DNA of 64,000 bases from Campylobacter helveticus (GTDB taxonomy: Bacteria; Campylobacterota; Campylobacteria; Campylobacterales; Campylobacteraceae), in contig NZ_CP020478.1 of NCBI RefSeq assembly GCF_002080395.1, positions 694,886 to 758,885 on the forward strand, read 5' to 3'. The notes under the pieces were generated by a model. The model made no database searches and was not told the origin of the DNA. It saw nothing but the letters and a program-made list of their open reading frames with translations. Shown here piece by piece: positions 7,974 through 16,092 of this stretch. Within the stretch, counting starts at the first letter, position 1. Each line of letters starts with the position of its first letter. Made by a program: the position numbers and the translations under genes.

Positions 7974-9257
7974 CTAGTCTTCTTTAACATTATGTTTTTT
8001 AGCATAGGCTTCTATCTTAGCTCTTAAATCTTGTGGGAAGTTATAACGATAAATTGCAGGGATTCTAGGGTCAAGAAGTCTATCAAGCTTATGTCTTTTA
8101 TAATACCATTCTAGGTTTTCAGGGGTAAAATAATAAGGTGCATTAGGGTAGCCTTGAGGAGGAGTTAGGGCTGCTAGTTTGGCAGTTAATACTAGGGTAT
8201 CTTTAAATAAAGTAGCCTGACGATCACCCCATTCATTTGGGATATCAGCATCAAATCTTGTTTCCATTCCATTTACATATCCATTCATATAATGATCAAA
8301 TTCTTTCCTACTTTCTAGAGTAGAATCCACATCTCTTGGGTCTTTTAATTTGCCTTTTTCAATACCATTATATAAAGCCCAAATGATTCTTCCTTCTTCA
8401 TCAATAGCAAAGCGATACCGATTTAAATCAATCACCCAATCTACCCCCATAATTTCATCTATAAAAGGGAGCATTCCAAATTCATCAGGCTTAATACTTT
8501 TAGCTAAATCTTTTACAAATTTAGCTCTTAAGGGGTTTTTGTGTATTCCTGCCATACTTATGCCTATTTCTAAAAGATTGTCAGCATAATTATAAATTCC
8601 TCTTTTTATGCTTAATTCTTCATATCCTCCACCTGTAAGTTGAATATATAAAATAAAACATTGTATCATTCTAGCATTAAAGCCATGATTTTTAGAACGC
8701 ACAAAATATTCAGGCTTTCCTAGTATCCCAGCTGCTATACCCCACTCTTGTCTAAAAAGAGAAGATTTGAAAGTTTCTTTATTATTGCTAACTTCATCAT
8801 AAATATAAGCATATTCTTCATTGATTAAATATCCTTTTTCATCTACATTACAATATGCCTCATAAGGGATATCTATCACAGCAGATCTTAAACCACTTCT
8901 AATAGCTAAATATTTACATCTTTCTCTTTTAGTTTTTAAAGACTTATAATAAGCTTTTTCTTTTTTAGTCCAAGGAGCAATTTTTCCTTTTGGAGGGTCT
9001 TTTAAATAAAGTTCTTGCCATTGTTTAAATTCTAGTAAGGTGGAGCTTTGTCCTGTTTTTAGAGTAGGGTCTAGATACTGGGGTTTATAATCTTTGTAGG
9101 GGGAGTTTCTTAAGATTTTATCACCTTCAAAAAGAGCTTTGGAATGTTGTTCGGTATATGCACCATTGCTTTTTGTTGTAAATAATATTTTATTGGTATC
9201 TTTTTCCACATCTAATATTGATCCATCTGGCGTATAAATCTCATAAGTATCACTCAT
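7974..9257 (-). CDS. B' protein: second copy of the 420-residue unknown family
   Basis: 427 residues, soluble, without signal peptide. Residues 1-156 are identical to those of the B protein at 10307-11569 (MSDTYEIYTPDGSILDVEKD at the start, EEYAYIYDEV at the end of the identity). Residues about 157-260 differ strongly (SNNKETFKSSLFRQEWGIAA against KAHRGTLKSYSFFNEWELSA). From GMLPFIDEIMGVDWVIDLN to the end the two are similar again, closing with RIPAIYRYNFPQDLRAKIEA. So it is a mosaic with constant flanks and a variable centre. It starts 18 bases after A' and is the last gene of the operon. No family recognised. Confidence 0.75.
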   Translation of the reverse strand: MSDTYEIYTPDGSILDVEKDTNKILFTTKSNGAYTEQHSKALFEGDKILRNSPYKDYKPQYLDPTLKTGQSSTLLEFKQWQELYLKDPPKGKIAPWTKKEKAYYKSLKTKRERCKYLAIRSGLRSAVIDIPYEAYCNVDEKGYLINEEYAYIYDEVSNNKETFKSSLFRQEWGIAAGILGKPEYFVRSKNHGFNARMIQCFILYIQLTGGGYEELSIKRGIYNYADNLLEIGISMAGIHKNPLRAKFVKDLAKSIKPDEFGMLPFIDEIMGVDWVIDLNRYRFAIDEEGRIIWALYNGIEKGKLKDPRDVDSTLESRKEFDHYMNGYVNGMETRFDADIPNEWGDRQATLFKDTLVLTAKLAALTPPQGYPNAPYYFTPENLEWYYKRHKLDRLLDPRIPAIYRYNFPQDLRAKIEAYAKKHNVKED

Positions 9258-9800
9258 CTTTTGCCTTTTTTAATTTTATCCTAAATACAAGCCATCTTCT
9301 ATAATGATAGTGGTGGCTAGTCTGCCTATAAAGTTGGGGGGAGATTTTTGGTCTTTATTTTTGTCTATAATTATTTGGTTGAAATCATTTTGTCTGATTT
9401 TATTTTGATTTTGTATCTCTTTTTCTTCAATTTTCATATACATAGCTTTAAGATTATTTTGTCCTATGATATTAAGTTTTTCTAATAATCTTCTAGCTTT
9501 ATTTTTATCTTCTTTGAATTTTCCTTTTTCATATTTGACATTATAAATTCCATTAGCAAAATCTTGTAAAATTTGTAAAACTTCATTATAAGCGTGGATA
9601 GGGCTATCTTCATCTTTTTTAAAAGCATCAATTTGCTTTTCTTTGTTTCTAAAATTTTTAAACAGAGAATGACTACAAGGGAGTTGATATATAGTGCATT
9701 TTTTAAGTTCTAAAGAATTTAATTCTTTAGAATAAAAAGTATAATCATCTATAATATATTTTTCTTCTTTCACATCCACTAAAGCAGTTGCATTTCTTTT
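8791..9800. repeat. 1 kb direct repeat, copy 1
   Basis: This stretch covers the first 156 codons of B', the 18-base spacer and the last ~170 codons of A'. It reads the same as 11103-12112 at every block I compared, at a constant offset of 2312 bases. Divergence begins sharply on both sides. Near-identity points to a recent duplication or gene conversion. Confidence 0.85.
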
Positions 9801-10301
9801 TCCATCTATAATTAAAAAACATAAAAGCTCTTCTAAAAAAGATATACGATTAAAATCAAAGCTTCTCATATAAAAATTTTTTTGTTCTAAGTCTTTGATT
9901 AAAGAATTTAAATTCTCATAATGATAAGTTAAGAAATTAAAATCTTGATTATGATTGAAAGCATTCGCTTTATAATCTAAATGCAAATCATTTGAAAAAC
10001 TCATAAGAGGGATGATAAACTTAGTATCCTTATATCTTAATCTTTGTTCTTTAAGAATGATTTCAAAAGAAAAAGGGAGGTGAAAGTATTGTAAAGGTAG
10101 GCTTAAAAGTTTTTCTGGAATATTATTTTGTAAAAAAGAATGTTCAAAGCTTGGACTAAGCAAAAACTCTTCTTGATTTCTCTCTTTATGCAAATTCATT
10201 AAAGCAAGACCCGCAAAAGAAAGTAAGCTTAAGTCTTTTAAGCTTCTTCTTCTTTGAGGGTCAAAATTTAAAGCTTTAGTGTTTGATTTAAATTCTTTCA
10301 T
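9276..10301 (-). CDS. A' protein: short version of the A protein
   Basis: 341 residues. The last ~175 (from RNATALVDVKEEKYIIDDYT to ATTIIIEDGLYLG) are identical to the C-terminus of the 1224-residue A protein. The first ~165 are only loosely related to A (for example SYLIIDEKRNA in A is CFLIIDGKRNA here). A hydrophobic stretch, DLSLLSFAGLALMNLH, lies at residues 23-38. It lacks the whole N-terminal 880-residue part of A with its membrane segments. It lies 5 bases behind B and 18 bases before B'. Either a dedicated short paralogue or a recombination-trimmed copy. Confidence 0.75.
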   Translation of the reverse strand: MKEFKSNTKALNFDPQRRRSLKDLSLLSFAGLALMNLHKERNQEEFLLSPSFEHSFLQNNIPEKLLSLPLQYFHLPFSFEIILKEQRLRYKDTKFIIPLMSFSNDLHLDYKANAFNHNQDFNFLTYHYENLNSLIKDLEQKNFYMRSFDFNRISFLEELLCFLIIDGKRNATALVDVKEEKYIIDDYTFYSKELNSLELKKCTIYQLPCSHSLFKNFRNKEKQIDAFKKDEDSPIHAYNEVLQILQDFANGIYNVKYEKGKFKEDKNKARRLLEKLNIIGQNNLKAMYMKIEEKEIQNQNKIRQNDFNQIIIDKNKDQKSPPNFIGRLATTIIIEDGLYLG

Positions 10302-10306
10302 TGTTT

Positions 10307-11569
10307 TTAATCCTTAATATGATGTTTTTTAGCATAGGCTTCTATCTTAGCTCTTAAATCTTGTGGGAAGTTATAACGATAAATTGCAGGGATTCTAGGG
10401 TCAAGTTTGGCATCTAAATGTCCTTTTTTATAAATCCATTCTAATCTTTCAGGTGTAAAATAATAAGGAGCATTAGGATAGCCTTGAGGAGGAGTTAGGG
10501 CTGCTAGTTTGGCATGAAGGATTAAAGTATCATCAAATAATCTAGCCGATTCTTCGCTTCTGCTATCACGAATATCAGAAGCAAAATTCATTCTGTTGCC
10601 AAATCTATAAGCGTCGGTTTCTTTATCAAATTCATTCCTGCTTTCAGGAGTAGAATCTATATCTCTTGGATCTTTTAATTTGCCTTTTTCAATATCATCA
10701 TACAAAGCCCAAATAGAATCGCCTTTACCATCATAAGCAAATTGATACTGATTTAAATCAATCACCCAATCCACCCCTACAATTTCATCTATAAAAGGGA
10801 GCATACCAAATTCATCTAATAAACTCTCATAATGATTATCGTGCAAATCATAAATCATTTTTGCCCTAAGTTTGTTCCAATGCTGTCCTGTAAGAAAAGA
10901 ATTAGAACACAATACTGCTAAACCTAAACTCTTAAAAGCATTTTTATCTCCAAATTGAGCTTGTAAAAACAAAGCTTGTTGTTGTCTTGCTTTAAATCCC
11001 ACAGCAGCTGTAGGACTAGCTTTAATATTTCCCAAAAGTAAAGCAGACAACTCCCATTCATTAAAAAAAGAATAAGATTTTAATGTTCCACGATGGGCTT
11101 TTACTTCATCATAAATATAAGCATATTCTTCATTGATTAAATATCCTTTTTCATCTACATTACAATATGCCTCATAAGGGATATCTATCACAGCAGATCT
11201 TAAACCACTTCTAATAGCTAAATATTTACATCTTTCTCTTTTAGTTTTTAAAGACTTATAATAAGCTTTTTCTTTTTTAGTCCAAGGAGCAATTTTTCCT
11301 TTTGGAGGGTCTTTTAAATAAAGTTCTTGCCATTGTTTAAATTCTAGTAAGGTGGAGCTTTGTCCTGTTTTTAGAGTAGGGTCTAGATACTGGGGTTTAT
11401 AATCTTTGTAGGGGGAGTTTCTTAAGATTTTATCACCTTCAAAAAGAGCTTTGGAATGTTGTTCGGTATATGCACCATTGCTTTTTGTTGTAAATAATAT
11501 TTTATTGGTATCTTTTTCCACATCTAATATTGATCCATCTGGCGTATAAATCTCATAAGTATCACTCAT
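10307..11569 (-). CDS. B protein: unknown 420-residue partner of A
   Basis: 420 residues with no signal peptide or membrane segment. The first 156 residues include KIAPWTKKEKAYYKSLKTKR and LAIRSGLRSAVIDIPYEAYC. The central part (about 157-255) is variable between copies, with an alanine/leucine-rich stretch FKARQQQALFLQAQFGDKNA. The C-terminus (PPQGYPNAPYYFTPERLEWI and on) is conserved. The ribosome site AAAAGG precedes the ATG at 11569, 18 bases after A. A/B spacing is identical in both copies of the unit, which argues for co-function. Function unknown. Confidence 0.75.
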   Translation of the reverse strand: MSDTYEIYTPDGSILDVEKDTNKILFTTKSNGAYTEQHSKALFEGDKILRNSPYKDYKPQYLDPTLKTGQSSTLLEFKQWQELYLKDPPKGKIAPWTKKEKAYYKSLKTKRERCKYLAIRSGLRSAVIDIPYEAYCNVDEKGYLINEEYAYIYDEVKAHRGTLKSYSFFNEWELSALLLGNIKASPTAAVGFKARQQQALFLQAQFGDKNAFKSLGLAVLCSNSFLTGQHWNKLRAKMIYDLHDNHYESLLDEFGMLPFIDEIVGVDWVIDLNQYQFAYDGKGDSIWALYDDIEKGKLKDPRDIDSTPESRNEFDKETDAYRFGNRMNFASDIRDSRSEESARLFDDTLILHAKLAALTPPQGYPNAPYYFTPERLEWIYKKGHLDAKLDPRIPAIYRYNFPQDLRAKIEAYAKKHHIKD

Positions 11570-12112
11570 CTTTTGCCTTTTTTAATTTTATCCTAAATAC
11601 AAGCCATCTTCTATAATGATAGTGGTGGCTAGTCTGCCTATAAAGTTGGGGGGAGATTTTTGGTCTTTATTTTTGTCTATAATTATTTGGTTGAAATCAT
11701 TTTGTCTGATTTTATTTTGATTTTGTATCTCTTTTTCTTCAATTTTCATATACATAGCTTTAAGATTATTTTGTCCTATGATATTAAGTTTTTCTAATAA
11801 TCTTCTAGCTTTATTTTTATCTTCTTTGAATTTTCCTTTTTCATATTTGACATTATAAATTCCATTAGCAAAATCTTGTAAAATTTGTAAAACTTCATTA
11901 TAAGCGTGGATAGGGCTATCTTCATCTTTTTTAAAAGCATCAATTTGCTTTTCTTTGTTTCTAAAATTTTTAAACAGAGAATGACTACAAGGGAGTTGAT
12001 ATATAGTGCATTTTTTAAGTTCTAAAGAATTTAATTCTTTAGAATAAAAAGTATAATCATCTATAATATATTTTTCTTCTTTCACATCCACTAAAGCAGT
12101 TGCATTTCTTTT
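11103..12112. repeat. 1 kb direct repeat, copy 2
   Basis: Same sequence as 8791-9800 at an offset of 2312 bases; it spans the 5' part of B, the intergenic spacer and the 3' part of A. Recombination between the copies would delete B and A' as one unit and leave a single hybrid A-B' pair. Confidence 0.85.
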
Positions 12113-15100
12113 CTCATCAATAATCAAATAAGACAAAAGTCTTCTTAAAAGAAATTCTTTATTTTCTTCAATGTTTTGTTTGATTTCATAATGAAAGGAA
12201 AAATGCGTATCAAAAACTCCCGTGCAAAGGTCTATGCCATAAAAAATTTTCTTTAAATCAAAGCTAATGAATTTCGAATTAATCACAAAAGGATAAGTTA
12301 CAAAATTTTCCCTTATAACCGCCAAAGGAGAATCGTATTTAAAGGTGTAAAGCTGATAAACAATGCTTTCGTATTGTTCTTGTAGAGCTTTAAAATTTGT
12401 TGGAAGAAAGATATCTAGTCCTGTTTGCACTGCAGAATCAAGCAAAACTTCAAATAAATTCCATTTCATTGATTTTATAACAGTTTTTTGAATATAAAAC
12501 ATAGAATCAGTTTGATAATAAAGTTCTTTTAATAATTTCACATCTTTTGCATCTAATTTATAGCGTTTTTCTATATTTTTTTTAACCGTGCTAAAGCCAA
12601 CAACATTAATATCGTTTTTTACCTGTTCTGCCATAAAGGCTATTTTTGTTTTATTGAAAAATAATTCTTCTTTAATTGTGGAAATTTTTTTCGCGGCAAT
12701 TTCCTTGTTTATAGTCTTAAAATATTTTTTTCCGTGTTCCTTAGCTTCAACTTTTGGGTTTATAAGTAAATATATAATACTAAGTTGTTCGATTAAAACT
12801 TCTTTAAAACCTTTTGTTGCGTATTTAACGGAAATATTTGTGATATTTTGAGCTACTTTGATAGGATCTTTAATATGATAAATAAAATTGCCTAAAGGTA
12901 TAAGGCTACTTATTACTTCCCAAAAGATACTATAATAGAGCTCCATTTTGCTTTCTTTAAGATTGTGTTCTAAAAAACTTTCACCATAAATTTCTTGAAG
13001 TCTTTGTTTTAATTCTTCATCTGTCAATTCGAGATTTAACTCTTTTAATAATTCATTGAAAAATTTCTCTATATTTTCGTTTGTTTTTTCACTTTCATTA
13101 TTTTTCTCTTTATTTTCGTCATTATCTTTATTGCTTTCTATGAAAATATCTAATAAATCTTGAGTGAATTCTCTAACACTAACTTTTGGTTCAAAAATGT
13201 GCTCATTGTTTTCTTCAAAAATCCAACAATTATCATCTTCAAATACAAAATATTTTTCCTCCAAATATCTTACGCAAATATCTCCTAGCATATTTTTTAT
13301 AAATTTTGACTCTAAATTACCAAAAGTCTGTTTTGCTCGATAAAGCTCCCAAGAAATTTGCAAACATTCTTTTATGCTGTAAGGTTTTAATCCTCTTAAA
13401 GTTTTTTGTTTAGAATTACTAATTTTTTTAAAAACCATATCTTGCAAATAGCTTAAATATTGGTGGGCTAATTTTCTTTCTTTTTCTATAATAGATTCTT
13501 TTTCTTCGTTTTGTTTAAAGAAATTTTTGATACACATATAATTATATAATTTAATATTTTCTAATTTTTTGTCAAAATCTGCTTGTAAATCCATATAGCG
13601 CATTGTTGCTGGATTATAATTAAATTGTAACTCTTCACCATAATGTGAAGCAACTAACACTTTATAAACATTTTGCATATCCTCATAAGCTTTTTTACTA
13701 TCCTCATAAGATTCTTTAGATATTTTCACAAAAGGACTTAATTGTAAAATATAGGGCGCATTTTCATCTTGTGGTATTTCTATACTATATTCACTATAGT
13801 CCCTTGTGCTGCCATAAGTCTTTTTTGATGTATCAATACTTTTTTTAATTTTTCTGTATTTATCTTGTATGTTAGCAATTTCTTGTGTTAAACTTTCAGT
13901 AAGTCCTGCATTGTATTTACTAGGGATATTTGAAATAATTAGATAATTTTTATTCATTGTAGTGGTATTTAAATTCGTTTGTGCGTTTTGATTTTTTTGT
14001 GCAAAAAATTCAACTAATTTGCTTGAGTTAAAATTGGGACTTTCTATATAAGAAAGATGATTAAATTGTCTAATATCTTTTTGCAAATTTTCTAAAATGG
14101 TGTTATTTTTTAAATATAAATTGGATAATTTTTGCGTTGGAATGACATTAGCTTTATTGTTACACTCTTGCTCTTTTTGTTTTAAGCTTAAAAAGATTTC
14201 ATTGAAGATATTTTCAATACTTTTTATTTCTTTGCTTAAAGTGATTCTATAAGCTAAATTTGAAGCGATATTGCTTTCATTGCTTCCAAGATATAGTCCA
14301 AAACCACTTAAATCAATAATTTCTTTTTTATCAATAATTAAAACGCAGGATAACAAGCGAGAATTAATATAATGAATAAACATAGCGCATCTAGTAGCTA
14401 AAAATGCAGCCATAGGTGTTAAAAGTGTGCCATATTCTTTTTGAGTCAATTCATAATACTCATTTGCAGAACCCATTAAGGAAAATAAACCAGCAGTCAA
14501 AATAGCTAGTCCTGTTCCACCCGTAAAAACGGCTGCCACCGTGGCTATTGCAACACCTGCTATAGCACTTAGTATGATCTTAATTTTTTCATATTCTTTT
14601 TCTTCGGCGAGTTTTTTAATATGTTCTAACAATTCATCAATGAATTTTTCATAAGTATTTTTTAAAGTGGGACTTATGTTGTTTTTGAAAAAATCCGATT
14701 CTACAATGCTTTCAATCTTTTCTAAAACTTTGTTCTTAAACTCGTCAAATTTCTCACTGCTTATATTATCAGTATCGATGTTTTGGATTAACTCGTCTAA
14801 GGTTTTTATATCTTTAGAATCTTTGACTAATTTTTTTAAAGTATTGATAAATTCGATACAAAGATTATTTTTATCTGTATAATAAAAAAGATTAAAACCT
14901 TTACTTTGTTTTTTATCTTGAATTTCTTCTTCCAAGCCTTTTAAATAAGCTTTAGTGTAAATTTCACTACTTGATAAATCTTTCAAATTTACATTTTGTC
15001 CAAAATCAAGCTCATTAAGGGTATGGATATTTACTTCTATATTATTGTGATTATCACAAGTTTGTTTTAAAATTTCTAGTATTTCCATAGCTAATATTTG

Positions 15101-15262
15101 ATTTTTAGATAGGATTTTTTTTTGTTGGAAATTAATATTTTTTAGTATAGTATGTAAAATAGAAAAATTAGGATAAATAAAATCAATCTGCCTAACTTCT
15201 TTATTATTGATTGTTAAATTCTTAATAACTTGAATTAACTCTATTTTAGAACTTATAAACAC
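11588..15262 (-). CDS. A protein: 1224-residue protein with a glycine-rich membrane hairpin, possible secreted toxin
   Basis: Starts at a GTG (15262) with AAGGA 6 bases upstream. The N-terminal ~225 residues are helical and charged. Next is a long hydrophobic glycine/alanine hairpin (ILSAIAGVAIATVAAVFTGG then TGLAILTAGLFSLMGSANEY, about residues 232-270), then another apolar stretch (AAFLATRCAMFIHYI). A second apolar cluster lies in SIFWEVISSLIPLGNFIYHI and LIEQLSIIYLLINPKVE (about 790-850). Acidic low-complexity sequence (NKDNDENKEKNNESEKTNEN) lies between. The C-terminal ~175 residues are shared exactly with A'. Glycine-rich amphipathic hairpins in a very large protein without signal peptide occur in pore-forming bacterial effectors, but I see no family signature. 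Confidence 0.7.
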   Translation of the reverse strand: MFISSKIELIQVIKNLTINNKEVRQIDFIYPNFSILHTILKNINFQQKKILSKNQILAMEILEILKQTCDNHNNIEVNIHTLNELDFGQNVNLKDLSSSEIYTKAYLKGLEEEIQDKKQSKGFNLFYYTDKNNLCIEFINTLKKLVKDSKDIKTLDELIQNIDTDNISSEKFDEFKNKVLEKIESIVESDFFKNNISPTLKNTYEKFIDELLEHIKKLAEEKEYEKIKIILSAIAGVAIATVAAVFTGGTGLAILTAGLFSLMGSANEYYELTQKEYGTLLTPMAAFLATRCAMFIHYINSRLLSCVLIIDKKEIIDLSGFGLYLGSNESNIASNLAYRITLSKEIKSIENIFNEIFLSLKQKEQECNNKANVIPTQKLSNLYLKNNTILENLQKDIRQFNHLSYIESPNFNSSKLVEFFAQKNQNAQTNLNTTTMNKNYLIISNIPSKYNAGLTESLTQEIANIQDKYRKIKKSIDTSKKTYGSTRDYSEYSIEIPQDENAPYILQLSPFVKISKESYEDSKKAYEDMQNVYKVLVASHYGEELQFNYNPATMRYMDLQADFDKKLENIKLYNYMCIKNFFKQNEEKESIIEKERKLAHQYLSYLQDMVFKKISNSKQKTLRGLKPYSIKECLQISWELYRAKQTFGNLESKFIKNMLGDICVRYLEEKYFVFEDDNCWIFEENNEHIFEPKVSVREFTQDLLDIFIESNKDNDENKEKNNESEKTNENIEKFFNELLKELNLELTDEELKQRLQEIYGESFLEHNLKESKMELYYSIFWEVISSLIPLGNFIYHIKDPIKVAQNITNISVKYATKGFKEVLIEQLSIIYLLINPKVEAKEHGKKYFKTINKEIAAKKISTIKEELFFNKTKIAFMAEQVKNDINVVGFSTVKKNIEKRYKLDAKDVKLLKELYYQTDSMFYIQKTVIKSMKWNLFEVLLDSAVQTGLDIFLPTNFKALQEQYESIVYQLYTFKYDSPLAVIRENFVTYPFVINSKFISFDLKKIFYGIDLCTGVFDTHFSFHYEIKQNIEENKEFLLRRLLSYLIIDEKRNATALVDVKEEKYIIDDYTFYSKELNSLELKKCTIYQLPCSHSLFKNFRNKEKQIDAFKKDEDSPIHAYNEVLQILQDFANGIYNVKYEKGKFKEDKNKARRLLEKLNIIGQNNLKAMYMKIEEKEIQNQNKIRQNDFNQIIIDKNKDQKSPPNFIGRLATTIIIEDGLYLG

Positions 15263-15297
15263 AACAATTCCTTATAAAAACATTATTGCTATTTTTG

Positions 15298-15640
15298 TTA
15301 GAAATTAGCACAAGATTCCATATCGCCACTAAAATGAAAACCAGCTCCCTCATTTCCAGCTAATCTAGGGCGAAAATCTCGCCAAGAAACATAAAAGTAG
15401 GGTGTCTTATCTTCGAAATCTTGCCATCATTATCCCTTACAACTTCAATATTTGCCATAAATTCTATTTTATCGTTTATCCATACAGAATCAAAATAATA
15501 TTTAAATTCGTTTGGGATAATTTTACCATTTAATGTTTGAATTTCAAAGGTTTTTTAGTTTTTAGCGTGGGGTCTCAATCTAAACCATAATACGCCAACA
15601 CCTTATTATAATATTCCTCATCTAGAATCCTTTTTTAATA
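15298..15640 (-). pseudogene. remnant of an unknown gene upstream of the A-B array
   Basis: Joined minus-strand frames read KRILDEEYYNKVLAYYGLD, stop, DPTLKTKK, then (shifted) KTFEIQTLNGKIIPNEFKYY and FDSVWINDKIEFMANIEVVR, and after another shift QDFEDKTPYFYVSWRDFRPR and NEGAGFHFSGDMESCANF before a TAA at 15298. One stop and at least two shifts make it non-functional. Family unknown; it would be the first gene of the leftward cluster. Confidence 0.5.
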
Positions 15641-15838
15641 AATTTTCATAAACAATTTATCATTTATTTTTTTGAAAAAAGGCTTAAAAGTATATCTAAA
15701 AAACAAAAGCATTTATTTACATCGTCAAAGCTTCGCTCACATAAAAACAACTAAGGCATAAATTATTTTAATTTATTTGCTAAAATCGTTCAAAACAATT
15801 TGCTCTTTTCATTAATTAAATTATATTATCATTTCAGC

Positions 15839-15901
15839 AATTTAGAGGGCTAACCTGCCGAAAGTTGCGGAGAACTCTTCAGTGAGAGGCTACTCTAAAT
15901 T
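15839..15901. ncRNA. candidate structured RNA element
   Basis: A 9-base-pair outer stem, AATTTAGAG (15839-15847) with CTCTAAATT (15893-15901), encloses two hairpins: CCG/CGG (15858-15870, loop AAAGTTG) and CTCT/AGAG (15875-15888). The whole is a compact three-way junction with higher GC than its surroundings. It has no open frame. The inner bases GAAAG.TTGCGGAGA and ACTCTTCAGTG recall the 5771-5850 element. I could not match it to a known riboswitch; a loose likeness to glycine-riboswitch consensus words is not convincing. Confidence 0.35.
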
Positions 15902-15965
15902 CTTTTTGAAATATTTCTCTCTTCCTTTATTAAAATGTTTAAAAGAATAAGTTTTTATTTATTTC

Positions 15966-15987
15966 TCAAATCCCTCTCTGTCCGCCA
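15966..15987 (+). other. tRNA-Ser 3'-end fragment, probable attachment site
   Basis: TCAAATCCCTCTCTGTCCGCCA has the form of the last part of a serine tRNA: half of the T loop, the 3' strand of the T stem, an acceptor strand that would pair with GGACAGA, discriminator G and encoded CCA. The rest of a tRNA is absent upstream. Integrases of genomic islands commonly use tRNA 3' ends and leave such a duplicate. It divides the toxin-rich island (left) from the type I restriction genes (right). Confidence 0.6.
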
Positions 15988-16067
15988 CTTCTTTTAAATT
16001 TATCGTTTTTTGTAGCATTTTTAAATTTGATAATCGTTGAAACTTTGCTTTAAATTTGTAATGGTGT

Positions 16068-16073
16068 TATAAT
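16068..16073 (+). promoter_or_regulatory. -10 box of hsdMSR
   Basis: TATAAT in GGTGTTATAATTCG, preceded by A/T-rich sequence with TTTGTAATGG at the -16 region. The ribosome site AAGGAG follows 7-12 bases before the hsdM ATG at 16093. Confidence 0.55.
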
Positions 16074-16092
16074 TCGCCAAAAAGGAGTATCT

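Noticed and set aside
8791-12112. Insertion sequence or transposon as cause of the 1 kb repeat
   Set aside because: The repeat encodes parts of A and B and has no transposase or terminal inverted repeats.
15839-15901. Glycine riboswitch
   Set aside because: GCCGAA and AACTCTTCAG recall glycine-aptamer words, but the order, P1 stem and downstream gene (restriction system) do not fit.
15961-15990. Complete tRNA gene
   Set aside because: Only the 3' T-arm/acceptor part is present; the 80 bases upstream have no D or anticodon arm.
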